NCBI RefSeq assembly: GCF_014202575.1
Contig: NZ_JACHHB010000015.1
Span: forward strand, 1-64,000
DNA: 64,000 nucleotides
Source of the DNA: Texcoconibacillus texcoconensis
GTDB lineage: Bacteria; Bacillota; Bacilli; Bacillales; Salisediminibacteriaceae
Direction: 5' to 3'
Positions within the stretch are counted from its first letter, which is position 1. Every line of letters starts with the position of its first letter. Below are positions 1-9,227 of the stretch, piece by piece. Made by a program: the position numbers and the translations under genes. The notes below the pieces were generated by a model. It worked only from the letters and a program-made list of their open reading frames with translations. It was not told the origin of the DNA and did not search any database.

Positions 1-86
1 GGACACCCTTGCCATTCGCTAACAGTTCCCACTGCCAAGCCTGTAGTGGACTTTCACCACCTAGCTGTCAGACATGCCGGGCACAC
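1..86 (-). mobile_element. Group II intron, 5' end (domain I start), cut by window edge
   Basis: Read on the minus strand, the segment starts with the group II 5' signature GTGTGCCCGGC. It continues with the conserved domain I stretch GGTGGTGAAAGTCCACTAC and, at the window edge, GCAAGGGTGTCC, as in many bacterial group II introns. The rest of the ribozyme and any intron-encoded reverse transcriptase lie outside the window. The intron begins within a few bases of the T-tract of the terminator that follows the chromate-transporter genes. Insertion next to terminator hairpins is known for class IIC introns, but the class cannot be assigned from 86 bases. Confidence 0.8.
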
Positions 87-90
87 CTAA

Positions 91-126
91 AAAAAGAGAG
101 AGTGCTTAATAAAACTCTCTCTTTTT
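91..126 (-). terminator. Intrinsic terminator of the chromate-transporter pair
   Basis: Two 13-base arms (AAAAAGAGAGAGT and ACTCTCTCTTTTT) flank a 10-base loop just after the stop of the last CHR gene. A T-run follows on the minus strand and then the group II intron begins. Confidence 0.8.
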
Positions 127-138
127 CATATAAACGAG

Positions 139-675
139 TTAAGACGGTGCTAGAAAGATCGCGCCATAAAGAAGCGAAGCGACAATGACAATCGCTGGAT
201 GAACTTTAAAACGCTCTAATAAGAAATAACTAACAATAATCAAAACGCCGGTTTGTAAAGTTCCATTTGCTGACCAAGACGTCTCAAAAAATTGAAAGGC
301 AAGAACCCCTAATAATACAGCGATCGTTGGTCTAACAATCATCGTCATCCATTTCACTTTTGTCGACTGTCTAAATGCGTATAATAAACGTAATAACACA
401 ATCATTAAAATAAGTGAAGGAGCAACTGTTGCAAACACCCCGACAGACGCCCCTAATATCCCAGCTTGCTCAAAGCCAATGTAGCCAGCCATTTTTGTTG
501 CGATCGGACCAGGTAAAGCATTTCCGAGCGCTAAAACTTCTCCGAATTCTTCTACAGTTAGCCACTCATAACGTTCTACGACCTCATGTTCAATTAAAGG
601 AATCGAAGCAGGGCCACCCCCATAACCGAGAATACCTGGGATGAAAAACGCAAGGAAGATTTCCCAATAAATCAT
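139..675 (-). CDS. Chromate transporter family protein, short CHR type (second of pair)
   Basis: A 178-residue membrane protein of the CHR/ChrA family, which exports chromate in characterised members. The family signature GYGGGPASIPLIEHEVV lies at about residues 18-34 and GNALPGPIATKMAGYIG at about 51-67. Four to five hydrophobic segments fill the rest. It is half the length of full ChrA, and its upstream partner is homologous, so the two products probably form a heteromeric pair as in B. subtilis YwrA/YwrB. Its ATG overlaps the partner's stop (ATGA), with AAGGAGG upstream, implying translational coupling. Chromate as substrate is inferred from the family; some CHR proteins may carry other anions. 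Confidence 0.85.
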   Translation of the reverse strand: MIYWEIFLAFFIPGILGYGGGPASIPLIEHEVVERYEWLTVEEFGEVLALGNALPGPIATKMAGYIGFEQAGILGASVGVFATVAPSLILMIVLLRLLYAFRQSTKVKWMTMIVRPTIAVLLGVLAFQFFETSWSANGTLQTGVLIIVSYFLLERFKVHPAIVIVASLLYGAIFLAPS

Positions 676-1244
676 GTTTTTCCTCCTTTAGGGGTAGCAG
701 ATTGTCCCTGTTCTTTACGTGTGAGAGCAAACAATAAGAGAGCGACAATAACTAAGGCTGGGTGCAAATCAAGAACAACGATAATAGCAATAGATACAAC
801 AACTAAGCTCAAACTTCCACCTAACCCTAGCCCATCTTTTGATTTTTTGAAGAATTGCCACGTAAGTACCGCCATCATAACACCAACGACAGGGACAACG
901 GCATTTGTCATTCCTTGTACCCACGGTTGGTCTCTAAATGAAGATAAAGTCGTAAGAAAAATAATCATTAGAAAAATGGTCGGCATGACTGTCGCAAATA
1001 GTGCATTCAGCATGCCGATTCCCCCTCCGACATGATATCCAATATAACCTGCAAGCTTTGTCGCAATCGGCCCGGGAAGAGTATTTCCAATTGCTAGAAT
1101 ATCTGAGAATTCGTCATCATTCATCCATTTATACGTATCAACTGCTTCTTTATGAATCAGTGGGATTGATGCCGGGCCACCTCCATACCCTAGCATGCCG
1201 ACCCGAAAAAAAGCCCAAAATAATTGCCTCTGTTTCAAAAACAT
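672..1244 (-). CDS. Chromate transporter family protein, short CHR type (first of pair)
   Basis: A 190-residue homologue of the next gene, with GYGGGPASIPLIHKEAV near the N-terminus and GNTLPGPIATKLAGYIG further on. These are the two halves of the CHR domain signature, followed by several membrane segments. I chose the ATG at 1244, preceded by AAGGAAGGG, because the protein then starts like its paralogue. An in-frame TTG at 1271 is possible but less well supported. It overlaps the following CHR gene by four bases. A ywrD-like transpeptidase gene lies just upstream on the same strand, the same association as in B. subtilis (ywrA, ywrB, ywrD). Confidence 0.85.
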   Translation of the reverse strand: MFLKQRQLFWAFFRVGMLGYGGGPASIPLIHKEAVDTYKWMNDDEFSDILAIGNTLPGPIATKLAGYIGYHVGGGIGMLNALFATVMPTIFLMIIFLTTLSSFRDQPWVQGMTNAVVPVVGVMMAVLTWQFFKKSKDGLGLGGSLSLVVVSIAIIVVLDLHPALVIVALLLFALTRKEQGQSATPKGGKT

Positions 1245-1295
1245 CCCTTCCTTACATTCGTTCCTTTTCAAAACTCAGGCTGGCAAGACTTATAT

Positions 1296-2909
1296 TTACC
1301 ACCCTGCTACAGAACCATCTGTACGTGATTCTGTTCCTCCAGCCAATACACCCGACTCTTGATCTTTCCAGATGATTTGACCTCGACCAAATCCACCAGA
1401 AAATGGAGGGATTTTCACGTCATGTCCTTTTCTCGCTAATACTTGTGCAGTGTTTTGAAGGAAATGGTGCTCCAGTTCTATTTGTTTATTTTTCACCCAC
1501 TGCCAACGAGGTGCATCTAAAGCTGCCTGTGGATTTAATCCGAAATCGATCGTATTCATGATCACTTGCATATGTCCTTGCGGTTGCATAAATCCGCCCA
1601 TAACGCCAAATGGCCCAACGGCTTTATCATCTTGCGTTAAAAAGCCAGGGATGATTGTATGATACGTTTTCTTATTTGGAGCAAGCGCGTTATCATGCTC
1701 AGGGTCTAAACTGAAATTATGACCTCGATTCTGTAAAGAGACCCCTGTTCCTGGTACAACGAGCCCAGAGCCAAATCCCATGTAATTACTTTGGATAAAT
1801 GATACCATATTTCCTTCGCTATCAGCCGTGGCAAGGTATACAGTACCACTTCCTCTCGGTTCACCAACTTCAGGTTCACGTGCTTCATCTGTAATTAACG
1901 CACGACGTTGTTCTGTATACTGATCACTTAAAAGGTCAGCAACTGATACAGACATATGTTTATTTTCTGTAATGTAACGCTCACCATCTGCAAATGCCAA
2001 TTTCATTGCTTCGATTTGCTTATGTAACGTCTCTGGGCAATCTCTTGAAGTAAATTCATCATTTCTCAGCATCTTTAATGCTTGTAAAGCAACAAGGCCT
2101 TGTCCATTCGGTGGGATTTCCCAAACATCATAACCTTTATAATTCACGGATATTGGTTCTACCCATTCTGGCTTGTAATGAGCTAAATCTTCTTTACGTA
2201 AAAAGCCATTGTACTCACGAGAAAAAGCATCAATTTTTTCAGCCAATTCACCGCGATAAAAAGCTTCGCCTTTCGTTTCCGCAATCAAACGAAGGGTTGA
2301 TGCATGATCAGGTGATTTCCATTGTTCCCCTGCTACTGGTGCACGCCCATTAGGTGCAAACGTGTCGAACCAATATTTGAATTCGTCCCCTTGTAGTACA
2401 TTTTTAAATTGTTGATAAGCTCGTCCCCAATAAAAAGACAGTACTGGTGAGAGCGGAAAGCCTTCTTCTGCATAACGTATCGCTGGTGCTAAAACATCTG
2501 ATAGTGGTAATTTTCCGAATTTTTCAGAAAGTTCAACCCATGCTGAAGGTGCTCCTGGTACTGTAACGGGGGTGAAACCATACTTAGGTATTTCCTCATG
2601 ACCTAACGCTTTCACATCATCAATCGAAACCGAAGCTGGCGACGGACCACTTGCATTTAACCCATGCAGTTCCCCATTTGTCCAAACAAGTGCAAACGCG
2701 TCACCTCCAATACCATTAGACGTTGGTTCCACGACTGTTAAACAAGCAGCAGTAGCAATTGCCGCATCAATCGCATTGCCGCCACGCTTTAAAATGTCTA
2801 ACCCTGCTTGAGAAGCTAACGGTTGTGACGTTGCAACCATGCCATTATTGGCATAAGTAGTCATCCGTTGAGCAGCATAAGGTGTATGTAAACTGTCAAA
2901 ATCAAACAT
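1296..2909 (-). CDS. Gamma-glutamyltransferase family protein (YwrD-like)
   Basis: About 537 residues, an Ntn hydrolase of the gamma-glutamyltranspeptidase family, which moves the gamma-glutamyl group of glutathione-like donors to water or amines. The start region ATSQPLASQAGLDILKRGGN and the EPTSNGIGGDAFALVW motif are typical. The precursor is expected to self-cleave before the Thr of GSGTVYLATAD (about residue 356), giving large and small subunits. The small subunit has the expected GLVVPGTGVSLQNRG. No signal peptide is visible, so it is probably cytoplasmic, unlike secreted Ggt. The start at 2909 is preferred because AGGGGGG sits eight bases upstream; an ATG at 2930 has no such site. Confidence 0.88.
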   Translation of the reverse strand: MFDFDSLHTPYAAQRMTTYANNGMVATSQPLASQAGLDILKRGGNAIDAAIATAACLTVVEPTSNGIGGDAFALVWTNGELHGLNASGPSPASVSIDDVKALGHEEIPKYGFTPVTVPGAPSAWVELSEKFGKLPLSDVLAPAIRYAEEGFPLSPVLSFYWGRAYQQFKNVLQGDEFKYWFDTFAPNGRAPVAGEQWKSPDHASTLRLIAETKGEAFYRGELAEKIDAFSREYNGFLRKEDLAHYKPEWVEPISVNYKGYDVWEIPPNGQGLVALQALKMLRNDEFTSRDCPETLHKQIEAMKLAFADGERYITENKHMSVSVADLLSDQYTEQRRALITDEAREPEVGEPRGSGTVYLATADSEGNMVSFIQSNYMGFGSGLVVPGTGVSLQNRGHNFSLDPEHDNALAPNKKTYHTIIPGFLTQDDKAVGPFGVMGGFMQPQGHMQVIMNTIDFGLNPQAALDAPRWQWVKNKQIELEHHFLQNTAQVLARKGHDVKIPPFSGGFGRGQIIWKDQESGVLAGGTESRTDGSVAGW

Positions 2910-2975
2910 ATTATTTATCCCCCCTAACATATTTGTCTCATAATAACATATTTCGCTTAACGAATTAACTGTTTT

Positions 2976-3734
2976 TTAAAAATTGGCACGCGATTGTCCT
3001 CCATCAACATTGATGGTCGCACCTACAACCCATGAAGCTTTTTTTGAAGCCAAAAACAATACGACATCAGCAACCTCTTCAACAGTCCCAAAGCGCTGAG
3101 ATGGAATTTCTTGTTCAACAAACGCGTTGATCTTTTCAGGATCCTCATCCAATCGCTTTTGCCAGTTTCCTGTTGGGTGGAGGATCGACCCTGGTGCAAC
3201 ACCATTTACACGAATACCATCTTTAATCACTTCATTTGCCAACGATTTCGTAAAGCTAATCATCGCCGCCTTAGAAGCATTGTACGTCGGTTTCCCACCT
3301 GACTCTCGGCCAAAAATCGAAGAAATATTGACGATCGACCCTGATTGCCGCTCTTTCATCTTTTTCACCGCTCTTTGGCTAAAGTCAACGGCTGAATAGT
3401 AATTCAAATGCATCGCGTCTTCAAAAGCTGATAGAGGGGTTTCCATTGTTTTCCCGCCATTTGAACCACCGACATTATTTACTAAAACATCAATCTTTCC
3501 AAAGGTATCGATAAACTCATTGAAAATACGTTCCCTTTCCTTTTCATCGGTTAGATCGCCTTGTAATGTGACAACATCTGGAAGGTCTTGTCTCACTTGC
3601 TGTAACGATTCTTTACCACTTGCGACAACTGCTACTTTCGCTCCTTCCTCAAGAAAGCGAGCGGCAATGCCCTTTCCTATCCCTTTTGAACCTCCTGTTA
3701 CAAGCACAGTTCGGTCTTTTAATTGTAAATCCAT
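2976..3734 (-). CDS. SDR family NAD(P)-dependent oxidoreductase
   Basis: A 252-residue classical short-chain dehydrogenase/reductase. It has the Rossmann glycine motif GGSKGIG (14-20), NNVG (86-89), the catalytic Ser in NISSIFG (about 138) and YNASK (Tyr151, Lys155), ending in the usual VVGATINVDGG. The substrate cannot be told; 3-oxoacyl-ACP reductase-like and sugar-alcohol dehydrogenase-like functions are both possible. It lies 15 bases after mutY on the same strand with a strong GGAGGAG site, so it is probably cotranscribed. B. subtilis has fabL near mutY, but this protein is not FabL-like in sequence. Confidence 0.85.
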   Translation of the reverse strand: MDLQLKDRTVLVTGGSKGIGKGIAARFLEEGAKVAVVASGKESLQQVRQDLPDVVTLQGDLTDEKERERIFNEFIDTFGKIDVLVNNVGGSNGGKTMETPLSAFEDAMHLNYYSAVDFSQRAVKKMKERQSGSIVNISSIFGRESGGKPTYNASKAAMISFTKSLANEVIKDGIRVNGVAPGSILHPTGNWQKRLDEDPEKINAFVEQEIPSQRFGTVEEVADVVLFLASKKASWVVGATINVDGGQSRANF

Positions 3735-3749
3735 AACCTCTCCTCCTTC

Positions 3750-4829
3750 TTATTGGATGATTTGATCTATAATTTTTTGGTGTGAAACAGGGAAAGGGTA
3801 TTTACTGAAACGATCAGCATCAATCCAAATCCCTTGTGGCTCACCTTCATCACGGAAGTTTGCTGTCACTTTCATTTCTACAACACGAATATCCCATATA
3901 AGATGCGTGAAAACGTGATGGACTTCTGTCATCTGATTTTTTATAGTGACATCTAAATGAAATTGATCACGTATATACGATCTGATCGTTGAAAAATCTT
4001 CGCTAGCATCTTCGCAATTCGGAAATTCCCATAGCTTCGCTAATAAACCGTTATCTGAGCGCTGATTGATTAAAAATCGTCCATTTTCGTCGCTTATCAC
4101 AGCTGCGACCATTTGTAATGTTTTCGGCTTTTTCTTTTTTGCCTTAACAGGTAAGTGTGTTTCAATTCCTTTTTCATATGCTTGACAATGGTCACGAACT
4201 GGACACAATAAACAAGACGGTGAAGTAGGCGTACAGATCAATGCACCTAACTCCATCATCCCTTGGTTAAAGTCTGAGGGATTATCATGAGCAATAATTT
4301 CACGAACAATCGCTTCGAATCGTTTTCTCGTTTTCGCTCGTCCAATGTCATCATCGATCGCAAAAATACGCGAGAGAACACGCATGACATTCCCATCCAC
4401 AGCTGGCTCGCTCATCCCATATGCAATACTTAATATTGCACCTGCTGTGTAAGGGCCAACCCCTTTTAAGTTTGAGACACCCACCTTTGTATCCGGTACT
4501 TTTCCACCGTACATTTCGGTTACCTCTTTTGCAGCCTGGTGAAGGTTTCTCGCCCTAGAGTAATATCCTAAACCTTCCCAAGCTTTTAAAACCTTTTCTT
4601 CTTCCGCATATGCAAGATCTTGTACAGTCGGAAACTGTTCCATAAAATGACAAAAGTATGGAATCACAGTGTCTACACGGGTTTGTTGTAACATAATTTC
4701 CGAAACCCATACTTTATAAGGATCACCATCAATCCTCCAAGGGAGTTCACGCTTTTGCCCTTGATACCACTCAAGAAGTTGACGTTGAAACCCTTGAGCA
4801 TCAAATATTTTTTCATTTTGTTTGTTCAT
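3750..4829 (-). CDS. mutY: Adenine DNA glycosylase MutY
   Basis: 359 residues. MutY removes adenine mispaired with 8-oxoguanine. The endonuclease III-type domain shows the catalytic Glu in SEIMLQQTR (about residue 44), the helix-hairpin-helix LKGVGPYTAGA and the catalytic Asp of VDGN (about 145). A [4Fe-4S] cluster ligand set follows (Cys199, 206, 209, 215; C-x6-C-x2-C-x5-C). The C-terminal third is the Nudix-like domain that reads 8-oxoG. GAGGTG six bases before the ATG at 4829 decides the start over an upstream in-frame codon. It is followed closely by the SDR gene and sits beside yfhP, as in B. subtilis. Confidence 0.96.
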   Translation of the reverse strand: MNKQNEKIFDAQGFQRQLLEWYQGQKRELPWRIDGDPYKVWVSEIMLQQTRVDTVIPYFCHFMEQFPTVQDLAYAEEEKVLKAWEGLGYYSRARNLHQAAKEVTEMYGGKVPDTKVGVSNLKGVGPYTAGAILSIAYGMSEPAVDGNVMRVLSRIFAIDDDIGRAKTRKRFEAIVREIIAHDNPSDFNQGMMELGALICTPTSPSCLLCPVRDHCQAYEKGIETHLPVKAKKKKPKTLQMVAAVISDENGRFLINQRSDNGLLAKLWEFPNCEDASEDFSTIRSYIRDQFHLDVTIKNQMTEVHHVFTHLIWDIRVVEMKVTANFRDEGEPQGIWIDADRFSKYPFPVSHQKIIDQIIQ

Positions 4830-4861
4830 GTTGTTCACCTCGTAAATCAATCACCAATACT

Positions 4862-5167
4862 TTATATCTTTGCCACAAACGCCCAACAATGTAACTTTTC
4901 TACCCCTCCATCAACCACTTGATCTAATTGACCAAAAATAGCGTGAGACGGCGATTTTCTGCGTTCTTTTAAAGCATAGTAATGCGACATCGTCGGTACT
5001 TTAAACATTTCTACATATAATCCTTCTTGGTCAGCTGCCTCAAACCATTCTATATCTTCAACTTCATAATCTGGGAGGTTTTCAAGAACGTCCTTCATTT
5101 TCACTTCATACAATTTTTTTGAGGACAATTTCACTTTATATTCAATAAAAACATGAATTGACGCCAT
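4862..5167 (-). CDS. Conserved hypothetical protein upstream of mutY
   Basis: A 101-residue soluble protein with no signal peptide or membrane segment that I recognise. The middle is acidic (LPDYEVEDIEWFEAADQEG) and the C-terminal part is basic and then hydrophobic (ALKERRKSPSHAIFG, LHCWAFVAKI). AAAGGAG precedes the ATG. It ends 32 bases before mutY on the same strand and is divergent from yfhP, so it is probably the first gene of a mutY transcript. Its compact alternation of beta-like and helical stretches could suit a small alpha/beta fold, but that is a guess. Confidence 0.7.
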   Translation of the reverse strand: MASIHVFIEYKVKLSSKKLYEVKMKDVLENLPDYEVEDIEWFEAADQEGLYVEMFKVPTMSHYYALKERRKSPSHAIFGQLDQVVDGGVEKLHCWAFVAKI

Positions 5168-5297
5168 TTACAAAAATCTCCTTTTGAAAACATTCCATGA
5201 TGGGTATAGCTAATTAATAAGTCCAATTATTAAAGATATCATGTTATTGTTTATATAGAAACGAACGAATTAGCAGAGCCATTAAGGAGGGATGAAA

Positions 5298-6281
5298 ATG
5301 GACACGGGCACTCACGTTGTTATGGGAATCGCTGTTGGCGGGTTGGCAACATTAGATCCTAACATATCCGGTAACTCTGCACTTGCTCAATCTGTTATGA
5401 TTGCCACGATCGTAGGCTCACAGGCTCCAGATTTTGACACCGTTTTAAAATTAAAGGGCAATGCCCCATACATTCGAAATCACCGTGGTCCGACTCATTC
5501 GGTCCCTGCACTTTTTTTATGGCCAACGGCAATCACTTTAGCCCTCCTCGCATTCAACCCATCATTACCTTGGCTTACGATTTGGGGATGGTCGTTTTTT
5601 GCCGTTTTCTTTCACGTTTTCGTCGATATTTTTAACGCGTATGGTACTCAAGCTCTTTCTCCGTTTCGAAAAAAATGGATCGCTCTCGGCGTTATCAATA
5701 TTTTTGATGCTTTCATATTTTTTGCCCACATCGTAGCGATCATTTTATGGCGTTTCGGGTCGGACCCTGGCTATACATTCTTAACCCTTTACATTGTCCT
5801 AACTGGTTACTATATATGGCGCTACAAGGAAAATCGAGCTGTTTATAACCTTTTGAAGCAGCAGCATCCTGACGCTACACATATTTTTATATCGCCCACA
5901 TTTAAGTGGAATTTATGGCACGTTGTCATTCGTACCAAAGAGTATATGTATGTCACAGAAGTAAGACATAAGCAAATTAAGTATTTTGAAACGTATTCGT
6001 TTGATCCTATTCCTGATCACCCAATTATCAACGCTGCGCTATACGATGACAATTTATCTGCATTCTTGTCCTTTTCACCCACGTATCGTTGGGAGTTATT
6101 TACTGAAGAACACGGTTATACCGTGAAATTTACTGATTTACGCTATCGAAGTAAAGGACATTATCCATTTGTTGCGATCGTTCAGTTAGACGAATCGTAT
6201 ACACCAATTAGTTCCTACACAGGATGGGTGTACAATAAAGAAACATTACAAAGAAAATTAGAGCAGGCGGCCGTTCAGTAA
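5298..6281 (+). CDS. yfhP: YfhP family membrane-bound metal-dependent hydrolase
   Basis: 327 residues of the YdjM/YfhP (DUF457-type) family, predicted membrane-bound metal-dependent hydrolases of unproven substrate. The N-terminus MDTGTHVVMGIAVGG, then GSQAPDFD and the diagnostic NHRGPTHS (around residues 55-62), supply His and Asp residues likely to bind metal. Four to five membrane segments follow up to about residue 185, then a soluble C-terminal domain. The ATG at 5298 is chosen because GGAGG lies seven bases upstream; the ATG two codons earlier is too close. It is divergent from the mutY group, as in B. subtilis. Confidence 0.87.
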   Translation: MDTGTHVVMGIAVGGLATLDPNISGNSALAQSVMIATIVGSQAPDFDTVLKLKGNAPYIRNHRGPTHSVPALFLWPTAITLALLAFNPSLPWLTIWGWSFFAVFFHVFVDIFNAYGTQALSPFRKKWIALGVINIFDAFIFFAHIVAIILWRFGSDPGYTFLTLYIVLTGYYIWRYKENRAVYNLLKQQHPDATHIFISPTFKWNLWHVVIRTKEYMYVTEVRHKQIKYFETYSFDPIPDHPIINAALYDDNLSAFLSFSPTYRWELFTEEHGYTVKFTDLRYRSKGHYPFVAIVQLDESYTPISSYTGWVYNKETLQRKLEQAAVQ

Positions 6282-6301
6282 TACCATCGTAATAAATATT
6301 A

Positions 6302-6565
6302 TTAGTGGTAACGACGCGTTTTCAGCTTTTTTTGATACTTTGGACTTTCAAGTAATTTTTCATTCAAGTGCGGACCGTGTTGTTTAATCCACATACTAAC
6401 AATTTTCTCGCCCGTTTCATTCCCCTGAAATGAACGGCCTGCTTTTGCATACGTAGCTTGGAAATCCTCCCAAAACATTTCCACCCACGTACGCGCTTGT
6501 AAGTACGTTAAGCTTCCATTTACTTCCAACAATTCGTTGGCGAGCCGATCAAATACCTTTTCCAT
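6302..6565 (-). CDS. yfhJ: YfhJ family (WVELL) small protein
   Basis: An 87-residue basic protein. The segment ARTWVEMFWEDFQATYAKAG corresponds to the WVELL motif that names this family of short Bacillus proteins with unknown function. GAGGAG precedes the ATG. It is convergent with yfhP and divergent from sspK, the same order as in B. subtilis. Confidence 0.85.
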   Translation of the reverse strand: MEKVFDRLANELLEVNGSLTYLQARTWVEMFWEDFQATYAKAGRSFQGNETGEKIVSMWIKQHGPHLNEKLLESPKYQKKLKTRRYH

Positions 6566-6657
6566 TATTCTTCACTCCTCTTGACAGGATTTGTCGCACA
6601 TCTGATCAAGACAAGCACATATACTAATCATGCACCACCGATAAGGAGGTTCCACCG

Positions 6658-6819
6658 ATGAGAAACAAGGCGAAAGATTTCCCAGAAAATATGGCGATTG
6701 AACACGAACACCATGCAGCAGGAGATAACTCTTCACAAAGAGTAAATGGACAAATCAAAGACCGACCACAGGAAAGAATGAGACAAGCAGGTAAAGAGCG
6801 TCCCGATCCTCACCAATAA
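6658..6819 (+). CDS. sspK: Small acid-soluble spore protein K
   Basis: A 53-residue protein beginning MRNKAKDFPENM and ending NGQIKDRPQERMRQAGKERP, which matches the conserved ends of SspK, a minor SASP made in the forespore. AAGGAGG is correctly spaced before the ATG. Its position between yfhJ and yfhH agrees with B. subtilis. Forespore sigma-G control is expected from the family, but I did not identify the promoter with confidence. Its presence is direct evidence for an endospore former. Confidence 0.9.
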   Translation: MRNKAKDFPENMAIEHEHHAAGDNSSQRVNGQIKDRPQERMRQAGKERPDPHQ

Positions 6820-6837
6820 TCCTGGAGGTGGCTTTAA

Positions 6838-6990
6838 TTGAGTAAACACCCTGCAACAACAAAAGGGAGTCGCGATCCATTTCAATCACCAACAGCAAAC
6901 CCTAAGCATGCTGCTCACCAAATTAACGGTGAGTCAAGAATGAGTCGTCATACCATCGTCTTAAAACAAGATGTAAAAAAACGTTGTTAA
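6838..6990 (+). CDS. YpzG-like small protein
   Basis: A 50-residue ORF starting at TTG, seven bases after GGAGGTGG. The core DPFQSPTANPKHAAHQINGE resembles the YpzG family of small Bacillus proteins, whose typical core is NP(F/K)..PKHA..QVNGE. It begins 18 bases after sspK and is followed by a terminator, so it is probably in the same sporulation transcript. Function is unknown. Confidence 0.75.
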   Translation: MSKHPATTKGSRDPFQSPTANPKHAAHQINGESRMSRHTIVLKQDVKKRC

Positions 6991-7005
6991 CTATTGAGAA
7001 AAATG

Positions 7006-7038
7006 AAGGGTCTGCCTCATTTGGGGCAGATCCCTTTT
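7006..7038. terminator. Bidirectional intrinsic terminator between ypzG-like gene and yfhH
   Basis: AAGGGTCTGCCTC and GGGGCAGATCCCTTTT form a stem with one bulge and an ATTT loop. It can end both the rightward sspK unit and the leftward yfhH gene. Confidence 0.75.
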
Positions 7039-7042
7039 ACGA

Positions 7043-7345
7043 TTAATGTAAAACAGAAATCGGTACAGCTTCTAGAGATGAGTCATCATTTCGATACCCC
7101 CACGCAAAAACACCATTCATGTAAGAGATGGTAAACGTATCATTTTCTTCTGCTAACGTATAGGTTTCACCCGATTTGAATTGGTTAGGATCTAACATAT
7201 ATGATTTAGCAACAGCGATTTTCCTCATATGAACAGCGTACTCATTGACGATCCCCATTTGTTCAGCTTTTTGCGCTTTCTCTGTTAACGTAGAAATCTC
7301 TTGTTGCAATTCTTCGACTGTCATATCACTATAACGTTTCTCCAT
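7043..7345 (-). CDS. yfhH: YfhH family protein
   Basis: A 100-residue protein beginning MEKRYSDMTVEELQQEISTL. It has an N-terminal coiled helix and the C-terminal core GETYTLAEENDTFTISYMNG followed by VFAWGY, typical of YfhH (DUF1811). The start at 7345 follows AAAGGGG and matches the family length; an upstream in-frame ATG at 7432 would add an unrelated hydrophobic stretch. It sits near recX as in B. subtilis, although lctP now lies between them. Confidence 0.88.
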   Translation of the reverse strand: MEKRYSDMTVEELQQEISTLTEKAQKAEQMGIVNEYAVHMRKIAVAKSYMLDPNQFKSGETYTLAEENDTFTISYMNGVFAWGYRNDDSSLEAVPISVLH

Positions 7346-7483
7346 CCCCTTATACCCCTTTCTTTTCTCTTTTCCTGTTTTGCTAGCTAAAAAGAAATTG
7401 AAATACAAAAAAATAGGCATTTCCCTTTCCATTTTAACACTTCAAACACTAGAAAGGGAAAAGCCTGCAATTCTTTTACAACC

Positions 7484-9157
7484 TTAGATTAACGCGTAAA
7501 TAAAACCAATTAAGCCCGAAAGGATAGCAAAATACAAAGCACCGATTAGTACCATCCGGATTATCACGCCTTCTTTACCGACAAGACCGACAACGGAAGC
7601 AGCAGCAACAACATTTAAAACACTCACCACATTTCCTGAGTTTGAGCCCATCGCCTGAAGGCTCAAAATTAATGTTGGGTCCGTATCAATTTGATCACCA
7701 ACACTAAATTGAAAAATCGCAAACATCATGTTACTAAATGTCGTACTACCCGAAATGAATGTCCCTAACATACCAATAAGTGGTGCAAATAGTGGCCAGA
7801 ATCCTCCTATAGCAGAGGACATCGTATCCGCTAATTCCATAGGCATACTTTGAAAACCAGCATTGTTTTGACCAGAGTTAATGAATATTCGTACCATTGG
7901 TACTGCAGTTAATAAAGTAACAGCACTTCCAATGATCGCCAACCCTGAAGTGGAGAAGGCTTCCTTTACTTCCGAACCGTTCAATTGGTGAATAAAAATC
8001 GTAGCGACGACAACGACGATAAAAACAAACCCCGGTAAATACAAGGGTTGTAGTTCTTCACTGACCGTTGTCCCTAAAATGTTTTCCCAACCAATTGTGA
8101 CATTTGCTAATGGATCACGAAACGGTAACTGTTCAAGCCTCGTAATAACAAGGATGACACCTACGAGTATATAAGGAATCCATGCCTTAACCAGTGACAG
8201 GTTCTTCCCTTTTCTGTCTTCATCTTCATCGTTAATAGATAACTCTTCACTTACCCATGTTTGCAACCAATCCTTCCGATCTGGGAACTGCCATTCTTGT
8301 TCAGGGAGTAAAAAACCTTTATTCGCTGCAGTAACAACGAGAAGAAGGCCAATCAAACCCCCAAAAATAGATGGAAATTCAGGACCTAAGGTTGAGGCAA
8401 TAATAAAAGCTGGTACCGTGAAGCTAAGCCCTGCAAATAAAGCAAAACGCCATAGTTGCAAGCCTTCTTTCCAAGAACGATTCTCACCAAAAAAACGCGT
8501 CAAAATCATAACAATGACTAACGGAATGAGCGTACCTACAAAAATATCTACTTGCATAATTTGCGCAGAAATTAAACGCAAGTAGCTTGTCATTCCACCA
8601 GCATCTGTCATAAAAGGGTCAACAGGCGGAAAAACATGTGCCCCTTCGACTAACCCTTCTCCAAAGCCAACAATAACTGGCGTTCCAACAGCACCAAATG
8701 ATGCGGGACTACTGTTAGCAATTAACGCAAGAGAAACTGCTGCCAAAGCCGGGAAACCAAGAGCTACAAGAAGTGGTGCAGCAATTGCCGCTGGGGTTCC
8801 AAATCCTGCTGCACCTTCAATGAATGAGCCAAAACTCCACGCGATAATAATCGCTTGAACACGACGGTCACCACTGACTTTCATAAAGCTATTCCGAATC
8901 GTATCAATAGCTCCGCTAATTTTTAAAGTATTCAAGAGTAAAATTGCCCCAAATACAATGTAAAGGATCGATATGCCTACGATTACCCCTTCAATCATTG
9001 AAGCCGTAATATGAATAATCGGAACTTGCCAATATAAATATGCTAAAAAGGCCGTTGCTAAAAGGCTAATTGGCATCGCCTTCATCGCTGGCATCCGTAA
9101 AATAACGAGGAAAACCATAACTGCAATGATTGGTGTTAGTGCTATAAAAGTCGTCAC
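7484..9157 (-). CDS. lctP: L-lactate permease (LctP/LutP family)
   Basis: A 557-residue integral membrane protein of the lactate permease family, importing lactate or glycolate, probably with protons. Features are the N-terminal [15 protein letters not shown], the [18 protein letters not shown] signature (about residue 110), [14 protein letters not shown], and the C-terminal [13 protein letters not shown] and [15 protein letters not shown]. Start codon GTG follows GGAGGGG. It is monocistronic and inserted between recX and yfhH, which adjoin in B. subtilis, so it was added to an old gene neighbourhood. Two palindromes upstream may be its operator. Confidence 0.93.
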   Translation of the reverse strand: MTTFIALTPIIAVMVFLVILRMPAMKAMPISLLATAFLAYLYWQVPIIHITASMIEGVIVGISILYIVFGAILLLNTLKISGAIDTIRNSFMKVSGDRRVQAIIIAWSFGSFIEGAAGFGTPAAIAAPLLVALGFPALAAVSLALIANSSPASFGAVGTPVIVGFGEGLVEGAHVFPPVDPFMTDAGGMTSYLRLISAQIMQVDIFVGTLIPLVIVMILTRFFGENRSWKEGLQLWRFALFAGLSFTVPAFIIASTLGPEFPSIFGGLIGLLLVVTAANKGFLLPEQEWQFPDRKDWLQTWVSEELSINDEDEDRKGKNLSLVKAWIPYILVGVILVITRLEQLPFRDPLANVTIGWENILGTTVSEELQPLYLPGFVFIVVVVATIFIHQLNGSEVKEAFSTSGLAIIGSAVTLLTAVPMVRIFINSGQNNAGFQSMPMELADTMSSAIGGFWPLFAPLIGMLGTFISGSTTFSNMMFAIFQFSVGDQIDTDPTLILSLQAMGSNSGNVVSVLNVVAAASVVGLVGKEGVIIRMVLIGALYFAILSGLIGFIYALI

Positions 9158-9196
9158 CTATACCCCTCCATCATCATCTAAGTATGTATTGAGATA

Positions 9197-9227
9197 ACAT
9201 GTTTATTATGACCGAAAACATGTTTTA
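9197..9227 (-). promoter_or_regulatory. Paired AACATGTT palindromes upstream of lctP
   Basis: AACATGTTT and the perfect palindrome AAAACATGTTTT have centres 21 bp apart, two helical turns. They lie 40-70 bases upstream of the lctP start. The arrangement suits a dimeric repressor binding on one DNA face; the protein is not identifiable here. Confidence 0.45.

Noticed and set aside
2976..3734. FabL enoyl-ACP reductase, expected near mutY by B. subtilis synteny
   Set aside because: The protein is a typical YxxxK classical SDR and does not resemble FabL in sequence.
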